Source: Oscillospiraceae bacterium (GTDB lineage: Bacteria; Bacillota; Clostridia; Oscillospirales; Oscillospiraceae). Taken from it: DNA of 64,000 nt. The position numbers were made by a program, and so were the translations under genes. Of this stretch, positions 7,299 to 16,010 are shown piece by piece. Location: NCBI GenBank assembly GCA_902775985.1, contig CACYOR010000001.1, forward strand, positions 62,001 to 126,000, read 5' to 3'. Position 1 is the first letter of the stretch; every line of letters starts with the position of its first letter. Under the pieces are notes generated by a model. It searched no databases and had not been told where the DNA came from. It worked only from the letters and a program-made list of their open reading frames with translations.

Positions 7299-8528
7299 GT
7301 GGAGCGCCAGGTGTTAACGGTCTTGGAGCTGAACAGCCGGATACAGGGCCTTCTGGAGTTGGACCCTATGCTCCGCAGCATCGGCGTTCAGGGCGAGATT
7401 TCCAACTATAAAGTCTATTCCTCAGGTCATCACTACTTTACTCTAAAGGACAGTGAGAGCAGTCTCAGCTGTGTGATGTACCGTTTCCAGGCGGTGAAAC
7501 TCCGCTTTCGCCCGGAAAACGGAATGAAGATCCGCGCCTTCGGTAAGGTTGACGTCTATCCGCGGGATGGCGCTTATAAGCTGTACTGCAGCTCCATTGA
7601 GCCGGAGGGAACCGGCGATCTGCAGATCGCTTTTGAGCAGATGAAGGCAAAACTGGAGGCGGAGGGGCTGTTCCGCGCCGAGCACAAAAAGCCCCTTCCC
7701 GCTTTCCCCAAAACGATCGGCATCATTACCTCCGGTTCCGGTGCGGCGGTTCATGATATGATCCGGATTCTGGGGCATCGCTGGCCTATGACGAAGCTTG
7801 TGCTCCTGCCGGTACGCGTGCAGGGTGTTGAGGCTCCGCCGGAGATCGTGGGAGCAATCCGCTATGCCAATGAGTTTAAGGTGGCGGATCTTTTGATCGT
7901 CGGGCGCGGCGGTGGCTCCATGGAGGATCTCTGGGCCTTTAACGATGAACGGGTCGCCCGGGCGATTTACGCATCCCAGATTCCCATCATTTCCGCGGTC
8001 GGACATGAGCCCGATGTGCTGATCTCCGACTATGTGGCGGACCGCAGAGCCTCAACACCGTCCAATGCGGCGGAAATCGCCGTGCCGGATTGGCGGGATA
8101 TCCGGGACGAATTGGATCATCTTGACATTCGCTCGCGTCAGGCCATGCAGAAAAAGATGGACTATTTACGGGAACATCTGGATAATCTCGCATCCAAACG
8201 CGTATTAAACGATCCGACGGTCTACATTGACAACAGGCGGCTTGAACTTGACTATCGGGCGGAAAAGCTGCTCACAGCGGCAGAGCGTCAGATCACGGTC
8301 AAACGGAGAAGCTTTGAAATGCTGGGGGCTTCTCTGGATGCGATGAGTCCGCTGCGTGTTCTCTCCCGCGGCTATTCCATTGCGGAGGACGAGGCGGGAA
8401 GGCCGCTTCGTTCGGTCGGAGAGCTCAGACCGGGCGGCCGAGTGTCGCTTCTTATGAGCGACGGACAGGCAGACTGTGTGGTAGAGGACATCAGACAAGG
8501 AGACGAAATATGGCATCCAAAAAATTGA
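7299..8528 (+). CDS. xseA: exodeoxyribonuclease VII large subunit
   Basis: A 409-residue nuclease subunit starting at GTG. It has an N-terminal OB-fold (VLELNSRIQGLLELDPMLRSIGVQGEIS), a catalytic core with TSGSGAAVHDM and LLIVGRGGGSMEDLWAFND, then ISAVGHEPDVLISDYVADRRASTPSNAAE, and a C-terminal coiled coil ending in LSRGYSI. With XseB it degrades single-stranded DNA from both ends. It starts 3 nt after nusB and overlaps xseB by 19 nt. Confidence 0.96.
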   Translation: MERQVLTVLELNSRIQGLLELDPMLRSIGVQGEISNYKVYSSGHHYFTLKDSESSLSCVMYRFQAVKLRFRPENGMKIRAFGKVDVYPRDGAYKLYCSSIEPEGTGDLQIAFEQMKAKLEAEGLFRAEHKKPLPAFPKTIGIITSGSGAAVHDMIRILGHRWPMTKLVLLPVRVQGVEAPPEIVGAIRYANEFKVADLLIVGRGGGSMEDLWAFNDERVARAIYASQIPIISAVGHEPDVLISDYVADRRASTPSNAAEIAVPDWRDIRDELDHLDIRSRQAMQKKMDYLREHLDNLASKRVLNDPTVYIDNRRLELDYRAEKLLTAAERQITVKRRSFEMLGASLDAMSPLRVLSRGYSIAEDEAGRPLRSVGELRPGGRVSLLMSDGQADCVVEDIRQGDEIWHPKN

Positions 8529-8746
8529 GCTTTGAAGAATCTCTTGGGCGCCTGGATGAGATCGTGCGCCATCTGGAAAAGGGGGATCTGCCGCTGAGCG
8601 ACTCCCTGTCTTTGTTTGAAGAGGGGACCGCTCTTCTCAGCTCCTGCAGCAAAATGCTGGATGAAGCGGAACAGAAGGTGGTCAAGCTGCGCAAAGGTCC
8701 GGATCGCAGCCCGGAAGAACTGCCTTTCGAGGACGACATGGTATGA
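8510..8746 (+). CDS. xseB: exodeoxyribonuclease VII small subunit
   Basis: A 78-residue helical protein with the signature SFEESLGRLDEIVRHLEKGDLPLSDSL(S)LFEEG. Several copies wrap each XseA in the holoenzyme. Overlaps xseA upstream (19 nt) and ispA downstream (ATGA). Confidence 0.96.
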   Translation: MASKKLSFEESLGRLDEIVRHLEKGDLPLSDSLSLFEEGTALLSSCSKMLDEAEQKVVKLRKGPDRSPEELPFEDDMV

Positions 8747-9612
8747 CGACGCAAGAGTATAAAGAGATGGTGGACTCCGCCCTGGCGGAGTATTTTGCCT
8801 CAGCGGAGGAATTGCCGCAAAAGGGTCTGGCCGACGCCATGCGGTACAGCTTGCTTGCCGGTGGCAAACGGATCCGCCCTATGCTGGTTTTGGAGTTTTG
8901 CCGGATCGCCGGCGGCGATGTGGAAGCGTCCCTTCCCGTGGCCTGTGCCATCGAGATGCTCCACACCTATAGTCTGATTCACGATGATCTGCCCTGTATG
9001 GATAACGACGATCTGCGCCGCGGACAGCCCACCAATCATAAGCTGTTCGGTGAATGCACGGCGACCCTGGCAGGTGACGCGCTACAGGCCGAGGCCTTCG
9101 GCACGATCCTTCGTTCCTCACTGCCCGCAGAACGCAGGGCGGCCTGTGCGGAGCATCTGGCAAATGCGGTGGGGCTGGACGGTATGTGCGGCGGTCAGTT
9201 CCTGGATATGATCGGCGAGGGAAAGCAACTTACCGAGGCAGAACTAAATGAAATCAATTCCCGCAAGACCGGCGCACTCCTGACCGCTGCCTGCCTGATG
9301 GGTGTTGCGGCGGCGGGCGGCAGCCGGGAACAGGAGGAGGCGGCGGCAAAGTACGGCGCTTCCATCGGCGCTGCTTTTCAGATCCGGGATGATATGCTGG
9401 ATGTGCTCAGCACCGAGCAGGAGCTGGGGAAACCCATTGGCTCCGATTCTCAGGAGCATAAGAACACCTATATGGCGCTTCTTGGAAAAGAGCGCTGCGA
9501 GAGTATGGTCGAGAAGCTGACGGAGCAGGCCAAGACGGCACTGTGCCGTGCCTTTGAGGACACGGACTTTCTCTACGCCTTGGCGGATTCCATGGCCCAG
9601 CGCAGAAATTAA
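8743..9612 (+). CDS. ispA: polyprenyl diphosphate synthase (farnesyl/geranylgeranyl type)
   Basis: A 289-residue trans-prenyltransferase that condenses IPP with allylic diphosphates. Both aspartate-rich motifs are present: DDLPCMDND (FARM, about residue 84) and DDMLD (SARM, about 218), plus GGKRIRP and the GGQFLDM region. The two extra residues in the first motif (DDxxxxD) are typical of bacterial FPP synthases. It sits between xseB and dxs as in many Clostridia, and feeds undecaprenyl and quinone synthesis. Confidence 0.94.
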   Translation: MTTQEYKEMVDSALAEYFASAEELPQKGLADAMRYSLLAGGKRIRPMLVLEFCRIAGGDVEASLPVACAIEMLHTYSLIHDDLPCMDNDDLRRGQPTNHKLFGECTATLAGDALQAEAFGTILRSSLPAERRAACAEHLANAVGLDGMCGGQFLDMIGEGKQLTEAELNEINSRKTGALLTAACLMGVAAAGGSREQEEAAAKYGASIGAAFQIRDDMLDVLSTEQELGKPIGSDSQEHKNTYMALLGKERCESMVEKLTEQAKTALCRAFEDTDFLYALADSMAQRRN

Positions 9613-9633
9613 AAATACAATTGGAGATATAGA

Positions 9634-11481
9634 GTGAGTATATTGGAGAGGATTCATTCCTCTGAAGACGTTAAACAGCTGAAAGCGGAACAACTGCAGC
9701 CCTTGTGCGATGAAATCCGCCGTTTTTTGATCGACTCTGTTTCCAAAACAGGGGGTCATTTGGCGTCCAATCTGGGTGCGGTCGAGCTGACGGTCGCTCT
9801 GCACCGAGTCTACAATACCAAACATGATCGCCTGATTTTTGACGTGGGGCATCAATGCTATACCCATAAAATCCTTACGGGACGCTGGGAAAAATTTTCC
9901 ACGCTGCGTCAGTATGGCGGCCTGTCCGGTTTCCCAAAACCCTATGAGAGTGCGGACGATGCGTTCATTGCCGGACATGCCTCCAATTCCGTCTCGGTCG
10001 CGCTTGGTATGGCGAAAGCCCGAACCATGCTGCACAAAGACTATGACATTGTCGCCCTGATTGGCGACGGCGCATTGACCGGCGGTCTGGCCTCCGAAGG
10101 CCTGGCCACGGCCGCGGCCAGCGGAGAGCCGATGGTCATCATCCTGAATGACAACAACATGTCCATCGATCCCAATGTGGGCGGAACCGCGAGTCTGCTT
10201 CAGAAAATGCGCATCAAGCCCAGCTATATTCATTTTAAACGGCTTTATCGTTCGGCCCTGAAAAACGCACCGGCGATCTATCAGTTCAACCATACCGTCA
10301 AGGAGTGGGTGAAGGATCGCATGCTGCCGGATAACATGTTCAGCGAGATGGGCTTTGAGTATATCGGCCCTGTTGACGGCCACAATGTGGAGCAGTTGGA
10401 GTCCGTGATCCGCTGGGCGAGAGATCTGCGGGAACCGGTTTTGGTCCATGTCCTGACCCAAAAGGGGAAGGGCTGCTCCTATGCGGAAAAGCAGCCCGAG
10501 CGCTATCACGGCGTGGGGCGCTTTAATCCGGTGACGGGCGAACTCGCTTCTTCGGCGCCAGGCTTTTCCGAGATGTTTGGCAAATACCTGTGTGAGTTTG
10601 CAGCCAGGGACAGCCGAATCACGGCGATCACGGCGGCTATGACCTGTGGTGCCGGGCTGGACGCCTTTGCCGAGCGCTTCCCGTCCCGTTTTCTGGATGT
10701 CGGGATTGCGGAAGGAAATGCGGCGGCCATTGCAGGCGGAATGGCAAAAGAGGGCGCGCTCCCGGTTTTCGCGGTGTACTCCAGCTTTTTGCAGCGCAGC
10801 TTTGATATGCTGATCCATGATATTGCTCTTCAGAATCTGCATGTGGTTCTGGCGGTGGACAGAGCGGGCCTGGTGGGGAACGATGGCGAGACACATCACG
10901 GAATCTTTGATGTGGGCTTTCTCAGCGAAGTGCCGGGCATGACGATCTTCTGTCCATCCAACTATGGTGAACTGCACAGTATGATGGAGAAGGCCTTTTA
11001 TGAGATAAGCGGCCCTGTGGCGATTCGTTATCCGAGGGGCTGTGAGGGCGCTTTCCAGTCTGTGACAGAGGGGGATGCCGTCTGTATCCGGGAGGGAAAG
11101 GATATCACGCTCCTTGGTTACGGAACCATGATCAATGAGCTCCTTTCGGCGGCTGACATGCTGGCAGATGCGGGAATATCGGCAGAAGTGATCAAGATTA
11201 ACAAGATCCGTTCGGATGATTTTGAGCTCACGATGGCCTCACTGCGCAAAACGAAGAATTTCCTGTCCGCCGAGGAGGTCTGTTCTGTCGGCTGTATCGG
11301 TCGGCGCGTGTTGGCGCGGGCCGGACAGACGGGTGTGCGGCTGCAGGCGGCGCGGGTCGTTACGCTGAAGGAGGGCATTGTGGTGCACGGCAGTCGGGAG
11401 CAGTTGCTCCGTGATTATGGTTTGGATGCCCAAAGCCTGGCGGCTACAGCGAAAACGCTTCTGGAAAAGGATCCGGTATGA
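9634..11481 (+). CDS. dxs: 1-deoxy-D-xylulose-5-phosphate synthase
   Basis: A 615-residue TPP-dependent enzyme making DXP from pyruvate and glyceraldehyde-3-phosphate, the first step of the MEP isoprenoid pathway. Visible landmarks are HLASNLGAVELTVALH, FDVGHQCYTHKILTGR, GDGALTGG followed by LNDNNMSI (TPP/Mg site), and DRAGLVGNDGETHHG in the pyrimidine domain. GTG start, GGAG 8 nt upstream. The gene follows ispA by 21 nt and overlaps tlyA by 4 nt. Confidence 0.97.
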   Translation: MSILERIHSSEDVKQLKAEQLQPLCDEIRRFLIDSVSKTGGHLASNLGAVELTVALHRVYNTKHDRLIFDVGHQCYTHKILTGRWEKFSTLRQYGGLSGFPKPYESADDAFIAGHASNSVSVALGMAKARTMLHKDYDIVALIGDGALTGGLASEGLATAAASGEPMVIILNDNNMSIDPNVGGTASLLQKMRIKPSYIHFKRLYRSALKNAPAIYQFNHTVKEWVKDRMLPDNMFSEMGFEYIGPVDGHNVEQLESVIRWARDLREPVLVHVLTQKGKGCSYAEKQPERYHGVGRFNPVTGELASSAPGFSEMFGKYLCEFAARDSRITAITAAMTCGAGLDAFAERFPSRFLDVGIAEGNAAAIAGGMAKEGALPVFAVYSSFLQRSFDMLIHDIALQNLHVVLAVDRAGLVGNDGETHHGIFDVGFLSEVPGMTIFCPSNYGELHSMMEKAFYEISGPVAIRYPRGCEGAFQSVTEGDAVCIREGKDITLLGYGTMINELLSAADMLADAGISAEVIKINKIRSDDFELTMASLRKTKNFLSAEEVCSVGCIGRRVLARAGQTGVRLQAARVVTLKEGIVVHGSREQLLRDYGLDAQSLAATAKTLLEKDPV

Positions 11482-12272
11482 AAAAGCAACGTTTGGACCA
11501 GCTCGTGTTTGACCTGGGATTTACAGAGAGCCGGGAGAGGGCCAAGACAACGATCATGAGCGGCCTGGTTTTTGTAAACGGACAGCGGGTCGATAAGCCG
11601 GGAACGGCAGTGGATCCGGAAGCCAAAATCGAGGTTCATGGCGAGGCGATTCCCTTCGTTTCCCGGGGCGGTTTTAAGCTTGATAAAGCCTTGAAGGTTT
11701 TCCCTGTCGACCCGGCAGGGAAAGTATGCATCGATTGCGGGGCATCCACTGGCGGCTTTACGGATGTTTTGCTTCAGCATGGCGCAAGACGGGTCTATTC
11801 CGTTGACGTTGGGTATGGGCAGCTCGCCTGGAAACTGCGCACGGACGAAAGGGTTATCAACCTGGAGCGCTGCAATCTGCGTTATATCAGCCGGGAACAA
11901 ATCCCGGAAGAACTTGACCTTGCGGTTATGGACGTATCGTTTATTTCGATCCGCCTGATTCTTCCCGCGGTCAAGCCACTTTTGAAACCGGATGCCGACT
12001 ATATCTGCCTGATCAAACCGCAGTTTGAAGCCGGCAGGGAAGAGGTCGGGAAAAAAGGCGTGGTACGTGACAGAAGCGTGCACGAGCGCGTCATTCATGA
12101 AATTCTCTCTTTCGCCTCTGAGATCGGCTTCAGCGTTATGGGACTCGATTATTCCCCGATCCGCGGGCCGGAAGGGAACATCGAGTATATCTGCCATCTG
12201 AAAAATGGCGTATACCCACCTATACCGGTGGATGTATCAGCCGTTGTGACCGCCTCCCATGAGGCGTTTTGA
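11478..12272 (+). CDS. tlyA: TlyA family 2'-O-methyltransferase (S4 + FtsJ domains)
   Basis: A 264-residue protein with an N-terminal S4 RNA-binding domain (residues ~4-65: RLDQLVFDLGFTESRERAKT) and an FtsJ-like SAM methyltransferase domain (IDCGASTGGFTDVLLQHGA, AVMDVSFISIRLILP, IKPQFEAG). TlyA relatives methylate 16S/23S rRNA ribose; older annotations call it hemolysin. Always near nadK-argR-recN in Firmicutes. Confidence 0.92.
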   Translation: MKKQRLDQLVFDLGFTESRERAKTTIMSGLVFVNGQRVDKPGTAVDPEAKIEVHGEAIPFVSRGGFKLDKALKVFPVDPAGKVCIDCGASTGGFTDVLLQHGARRVYSVDVGYGQLAWKLRTDERVINLERCNLRYISREQIPEELDLAVMDVSFISIRLILPAVKPLLKPDADYICLIKPQFEAGREEVGKKGVVRDRSVHERVIHEILSFASEIGFSVMGLDYSPIRGPEGNIEYICHLKNGVYPPIPVDVSAVVTASHEAF

Positions 12273-12284
12273 GGAGCGTGCCCT

Positions 12285-13130
12285 ATGATAGCACTGTGTC
12301 CAAATCCGTTTCGTGATCACGAGCTGAGGATCACCCGCAAGCTTGACAGAATGCTTCGGGAGGAGGGCTTTGAGACCTCGATCTGTCCTGTCTTTGCGGA
12401 GGAAGATCCGTCCGCCCTGCCGGAAGATCTGAAATACAAGGCCCTGAATTCCTGCGCGGATGCCTGCACATTGGCTGTGGTTATCGGCGGCGACGGAACA
12501 ATTCTTGCCGTTGTTCGCACGCTGCACGGCCGCTCTATCCCGGTGCTTGGAATCAATCTTGGAACGAAGGGATTTATGACAGCGCTGGAGCCGGAGAACA
12601 TTGAACTCGTGTTGGATGCGGCTAAGGGAAAAATGAAAATCAGTCGTCGTATGATGCTGGACGTCTCTCTGCGGCGGAACGGACAGATCATCTATACCGA
12701 TCACGCGCTGAACGACATCGTTTTGCACGGATACGGCGACTGCATCCAGATGACAGCCTGGTGCGACGGCGATACGATAACCAGCTTCTCCGGCGACGGT
12801 ATTATCCTTTCTACGCCGACAGGCTCCACCGGTTACTCCATGTCGGCCGGCGGTCCGATCGTGGAACCGGATGCACAGAATATCATTTTAAGCCCGATCT
12901 GCGCCCATCGGATGGGATCCCGTTCCTTTGTGCTGGATCCCCGGAGGACGGTTGTGGTCAGGGCGGAGAAGCTGCACGGGCGGCGCGCGTATCTGTCGGT
13001 TGACGGCGCCTCGGCGGCGGATCTGGAAAACGGCGATGAAATCACGGTGAACAAATCCGAGCATGATACCCTGATGGCCGATATGGGCCTGAGGAGTTTT
13101 TACGAAATTGCCTTTGAAAAATTGATTTGA
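12285..13130 (+). CDS. nadK: NAD kinase
   Basis: A 281-residue ATP-NAD kinase producing NADP. The catalytic GGDGT motif (VVIGGDGTILA, about residue 67), NDIVLHG and the STPTGSTGYSMSAGGPIV glycine-rich loop are intact. It begins 12 nt after tlyA with GGAG upstream and is followed by argR. Confidence 0.96.
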   Translation: MIALCPNPFRDHELRITRKLDRMLREEGFETSICPVFAEEDPSALPEDLKYKALNSCADACTLAVVIGGDGTILAVVRTLHGRSIPVLGINLGTKGFMTALEPENIELVLDAAKGKMKISRRMMLDVSLRRNGQIIYTDHALNDIVLHGYGDCIQMTAWCDGDTITSFSGDGIILSTPTGSTGYSMSAGGPIVEPDAQNIILSPICAHRMGSRSFVLDPRRTVVVRAEKLHGRRAYLSVDGASAADLENGDEITVNKSEHDTLMADMGLRSFYEIAFEKLI

Positions 13131-13142
13131 TGGAGGAAAACC

Positions 13143-13589
13143 ATGAAACCCGGAAGACAGCGTGCGATCTTAGAAATCATCGCAGACCGCGATATCGAGA
13201 CTCAGCATCAGCTCTTACAGGCTTTATCCGAGCGCGGTGTAAAAAGCACCCAGGCAACTCTATCCCGGGATATCAAAGACATGCGGCTCATTAAGGAACT
13301 GGGCCCGAACGGAAACTATCGCTATGTGGCAGCGAAAGCGGAGTCGGAGGATTTTCAGCAGCGCCTTCGCAAAATCTTTAAAGAAAGCGTCGTCTCCTGT
13401 GATGTCGCCCAGAATCTTGTCGTGATTAAAACGCTCCCCGGACTTGGACAGGGGGCCTGCTCAGCGATCGACTCCATGGAAATTCAGGGGCTGGTCGGCT
13501 CACTGGCCGGGGACGATACGCTGTTTCTGGCGATGCGTGATAACGAGAGTGCCAGAGCATTTCATGCGGAGATCGAATCTCTGCTATAA
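13143..13589 (+). CDS. argR: arginine repressor ArgR/AhrC
   Basis: A 148-residue repressor with an N-terminal winged helix (RQRAILEIIADRDIETQHQLLQ, TQATLSRDIKDMRLIK) and a C-terminal hexamerisation/arginine-binding domain (IKTLPGLGQGACSAIDSM, GSLAGDDTLFLAMRD). It controls arginine biosynthesis and catabolism; no arginine genes are in the window. GGAGG is 8 nt upstream. Confidence 0.96.
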   Translation: MKPGRQRAILEIIADRDIETQHQLLQALSERGVKSTQATLSRDIKDMRLIKELGPNGNYRYVAAKAESEDFQQRLRKIFKESVVSCDVAQNLVVIKTLPGLGQGACSAIDSMEIQGLVGSLAGDDTLFLAMRDNESARAFHAEIESLL

Positions 13590-13612
13590 TTTAAGTACAT
13601 CGAGGTGATGGC

Positions 13613-15295
13613 ATGCTGAACGAACTGCATATTGAGAATATTGCCGTCATCGAAAGAGCGGACATTCAGTTCCAGGCGGGATTGAATGTGCTGACCGGTG
13701 AGACCGGCGCCGGCAAGTCCATTATCATTGATTCCATCAGTGCGGTGCTGGGTGAGCGTGTCAGCCGGGATCTGGTACGGCACGGGGCGGAAAAAGGTCT
13801 TGTGACCGCGGTGTTCGATCTGGCGAATGCCGAGGAGTGGCTCGCGGAAAACGATATAGAGGCAGAGGACGAGCTGATCATTCAGCGTCGTATCAGCCTC
13901 GACGGGAAAAGCAGCTGCCGCGTGTGTGGGAATCCGGTAACGGCCACCCAGCTGAAAGAACTTGGCAGCCTCCTGATCGATATTCACGGGCAGAATGACG
14001 GCCGTCAGCTGATGGATGAGCGCAGGCATATGGAATACCTGGACCGCTTTGGCACGCTGGAAGAGGAACTGTCACTGTATCAGAATGAATATCGCGCTTA
14101 CGTGAAAATCCAGAAGGAGATGGAGCAGCTCTCCATGGATGAGATCGAAAAAGCGCGTTTGAGCGACAGCCTTCAGTACCAGATCGCGGAGCTGGAAAGA
14201 GCGGAGCTGAAAGCGGGAGAAAAGGATGGGCTGGTGGCCAGACGCGATCTCCTGCGCAACGCGGAAAAGCTGACCGAGGCGGTTGACGAGGCGTTCGCGG
14301 CGCTCTACGGCGGTGAGGAAAACGCAGTCGCTTTTGCCCAGAACGCGGAGTACTATGTCTCCCGGGCGTCCGGCATCGCTCCGGAGCTGGAGCCCGCTGC
14401 CGCGGGGATCCACGACGCGGTCTTTGCTCTCTCCGATGCCGCGGAGACCTTGCGTGATTTTCGGGAATGCCTTGATTTTTCCCCGGAAGAGTACGATCAG
14501 CTGGAGAGCCGGATTTCTCTGCTGAACAAACTGGAGCGGAAATACAGCCGCGGGGAAGAAGAACTAATCGCTTATCTGGATGAATGCAAAGAGAAACTGG
14601 ATCGTATTCAGTATGCTGATGAGCGTCTGGCAAAACTGGAAAAGCAGCTCTCCCTTCAGGCAAAACGCTGCGAAGAAGCGGCAACACGCCTGAGCCAGAA
14701 GCGTAAGCAGGCGGCTGTCTTGCTCGAAAAGCGGATTGTTGACGAACTGCGGGAACTGAACATGCCCTCCGTCCGTTTTCATGTCGATTTCGCAGCTTTG
14801 GAAGGAAAGACGGGATTCGACGCGAAAGGCTGCGATCGGATCAGCTTTGTGATGTCCGCCAACGCGGGAGAGGAACTGGGGCGAATCAGCAAAATCGCAT
14901 CCGGTGGTGAGTTGAGCCGGATCATGCTCGCCATGAAGAATGTATTTGCGGAAAATGATCCGGTGGCGACGATGATTTTTGACGAGATAGACACAGGCGT
15001 TTCAGGCATTGCGGCGCAGCGCGTTGGCGAGAAGCTATACAGCGTTTCCAGAGGAAAGCAGGTCCTGTGTGTGACGCATCTGCCTCAGATTGCTGCCATG
15101 GCGGACGCTCACTATCGCATTGCAAAAGAAGAGCGCGGTGGAAGAACCTATACCCAGGTTCAGTTGCTGGACAGGGACGGCAGACGACATGAGTTGGCTC
15201 GCCTGCACGGCGGCGATCATATCACGGAGACAACCCTTGCCAGCGCGGAAGAGCAACTGCAATCGGCCGAGAGCTTTAAGGCGAAGCGCGCTTGA
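13613..15295 (+). CDS. recN: DNA repair protein RecN
   Basis: A 560-residue SMC-like ATPase acting early in double-strand-break repair. The N-terminal Walker A is in TGETGAGKSIIIDSI, the coiled coil spans roughly residues 150-380, and the C-terminal lobe has the ASGGELSRIMLAMK signature and FDEIDTGVSG Walker B. Its stop codon overlaps the -35 box of the next promoter. Confidence 0.97.
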   Translation: MLNELHIENIAVIERADIQFQAGLNVLTGETGAGKSIIIDSISAVLGERVSRDLVRHGAEKGLVTAVFDLANAEEWLAENDIEAEDELIIQRRISLDGKSSCRVCGNPVTATQLKELGSLLIDIHGQNDGRQLMDERRHMEYLDRFGTLEEELSLYQNEYRAYVKIQKEMEQLSMDEIEKARLSDSLQYQIAELERAELKAGEKDGLVARRDLLRNAEKLTEAVDEAFAALYGGEENAVAFAQNAEYYVSRASGIAPELEPAAAGIHDAVFALSDAAETLRDFRECLDFSPEEYDQLESRISLLNKLERKYSRGEEELIAYLDECKEKLDRIQYADERLAKLEKQLSLQAKRCEEAATRLSQKRKQAAVLLEKRIVDELRELNMPSVRFHVDFAALEGKTGFDAKGCDRISFVMSANAGEELGRISKIASGGELSRIMLAMKNVFAENDPVATMIFDEIDTGVSGIAAQRVGEKLYSVSRGKQVLCVTHLPQIAAMADAHYRIAKEERGGRTYTQVQLLDRDGRRHELARLHGGDHITETTLASAEEQLQSAESFKAKRA

Positions 15296-15320
15296 CATTC
15301 TCAGGTGCTTAGGCTATAAT
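15292..15320 (+). promoter_or_regulatory. consensus sigma-A promoter of the tyrS T-box operon
   Basis: TTGACA, 17 nt, TATAAT: a perfect consensus. The TGA stop of recN (15293-15295) lies inside the -35 hexamer. The predicted start is near 15327, directly before the T-box leader. Confidence 0.93.
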
Positions 15321-15326
15321 CCAACA

Positions 15327-15581
15327 AGCAACGCGGAGAAGAACAGGAGTATCTGTTTTCAGCCTGCGCAGAGAGCCCCTGGTTGGTGAAAAGGGGAGAG
15401 GCGGAACGGAGAAATACAGTTTGGAGCGGCATACCGAAAGAGAAACTTGAGTAGGCTATGACGGGTTCGCCCGATACAGCGAAGGAGTTTTTAACTCCCT
15501 GAGGTTTTTTCCGTGAGGGAAAAACATACAGAGGTGGTACCGCATACTTATGCCCTCTGTCCGAAAGGACAGAGGGTTTTT
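15327..15581 (+). promoter_or_regulatory. T-box riboswitch, tyrosine specific
   Basis: The leader has the hallmarks of a T-box. Stem I carries an AGAGAGC bulge motif and a GGTGAAAAGG distal loop. The specifier loop GAAATACAG holds TAC at 15415-15417 (Tyr). The antiterminator T-box AGGTGGTACCGC is at 15532-15543. The acceptor-binding bulge TGGT pairs with ACCA, fitting the A73 discriminator of tRNA-Tyr. The mutually exclusive terminator follows. Uncharged tRNA-Tyr would stabilise the antiterminator and switch on the downstream gene and tyrS. Confidence 0.95.
15553..15581 (+). terminator. T-box regulated terminator
   Basis: A 10-bp stem CCCTCTGTCC / GGACAGAGGG (15553-15562, 15567-15576) with GAAA loop, followed by TTTTT. 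The 5' arm region competes with the T-box antiterminator. Confidence 0.95.
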
Positions 15582-15601
15582 ACTATGAAGGGGGTGTTGT
15601 G

Positions 15602-16003
15602 GTGGAAATTATTGAAAAAGCCCTGGAATTCCATGATAAGGGCTTTAACTGCGCCCAAAGTGTTCTCTGCGCCTGTAGTGGTTTTACCGGTTTGGACAAC
15701 GCAACAGCGGAGGCTGTCAGTGCCGGATTTGGCGGGGGAATGCGAAGCGGCGAAGTCTGCGGCGCGATTTCCGGGGCGATCATGGCTCTCGGCTGCGGGA
15801 TTTCCCGAGCGAATCCGGACAGCCCGGACTGCAAAATGCAGACGGCTAATGCGACGCGGGAGTGCGTGAAGCGCTTTCGGGAAAAGTATGGATGCATCCG
15901 CTGCCTGGAGTTAAAGAAAGCCGGCATTTCTTGCGACGAATTAATTGCCTTCGGAGCGGAGCAGGCAAAAGCGATCTTAAACAATACACATAAAGAGGAG
16001 TAA
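15602..16003 (+). CDS. C_GCAxxG_C_C family protein
   Basis: A 133-residue cysteine-rich protein of the C_GCAxxG_C_C family (function unknown, thought redox- or metal-related). It has FNCAQSVL, then GGGMRSGEVCGAISGAIMALG and later paired cysteines (DCKMQ, GCIRCLELKKAGISC). Two adjacent GTG codons can start it; the second (15602) is favoured because the AAGGGGG site is then 7 nt away. It lies between the tyrosine T-box and tyrS and so should be induced by tyrosine starvation; see findings. Confidence 0.88.
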   Translation: MEIIEKALEFHDKGFNCAQSVLCACSGFTGLDNATAEAVSAGFGGGMRSGEVCGAISGAIMALGCGISRANPDSPDCKMQTANATRECVKRFREKYGCIRCLELKKAGISCDELIAFGAEQAKAILNNTHKEE

Positions 16004-16010
16004 AGACAAA

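Noticed and set aside
9244..10977. A 577-codon minus-strand frame opposite ispA and dxs
   Set aside because: It spans the ends of two well-supported plus-strand genes and shows no family pattern.
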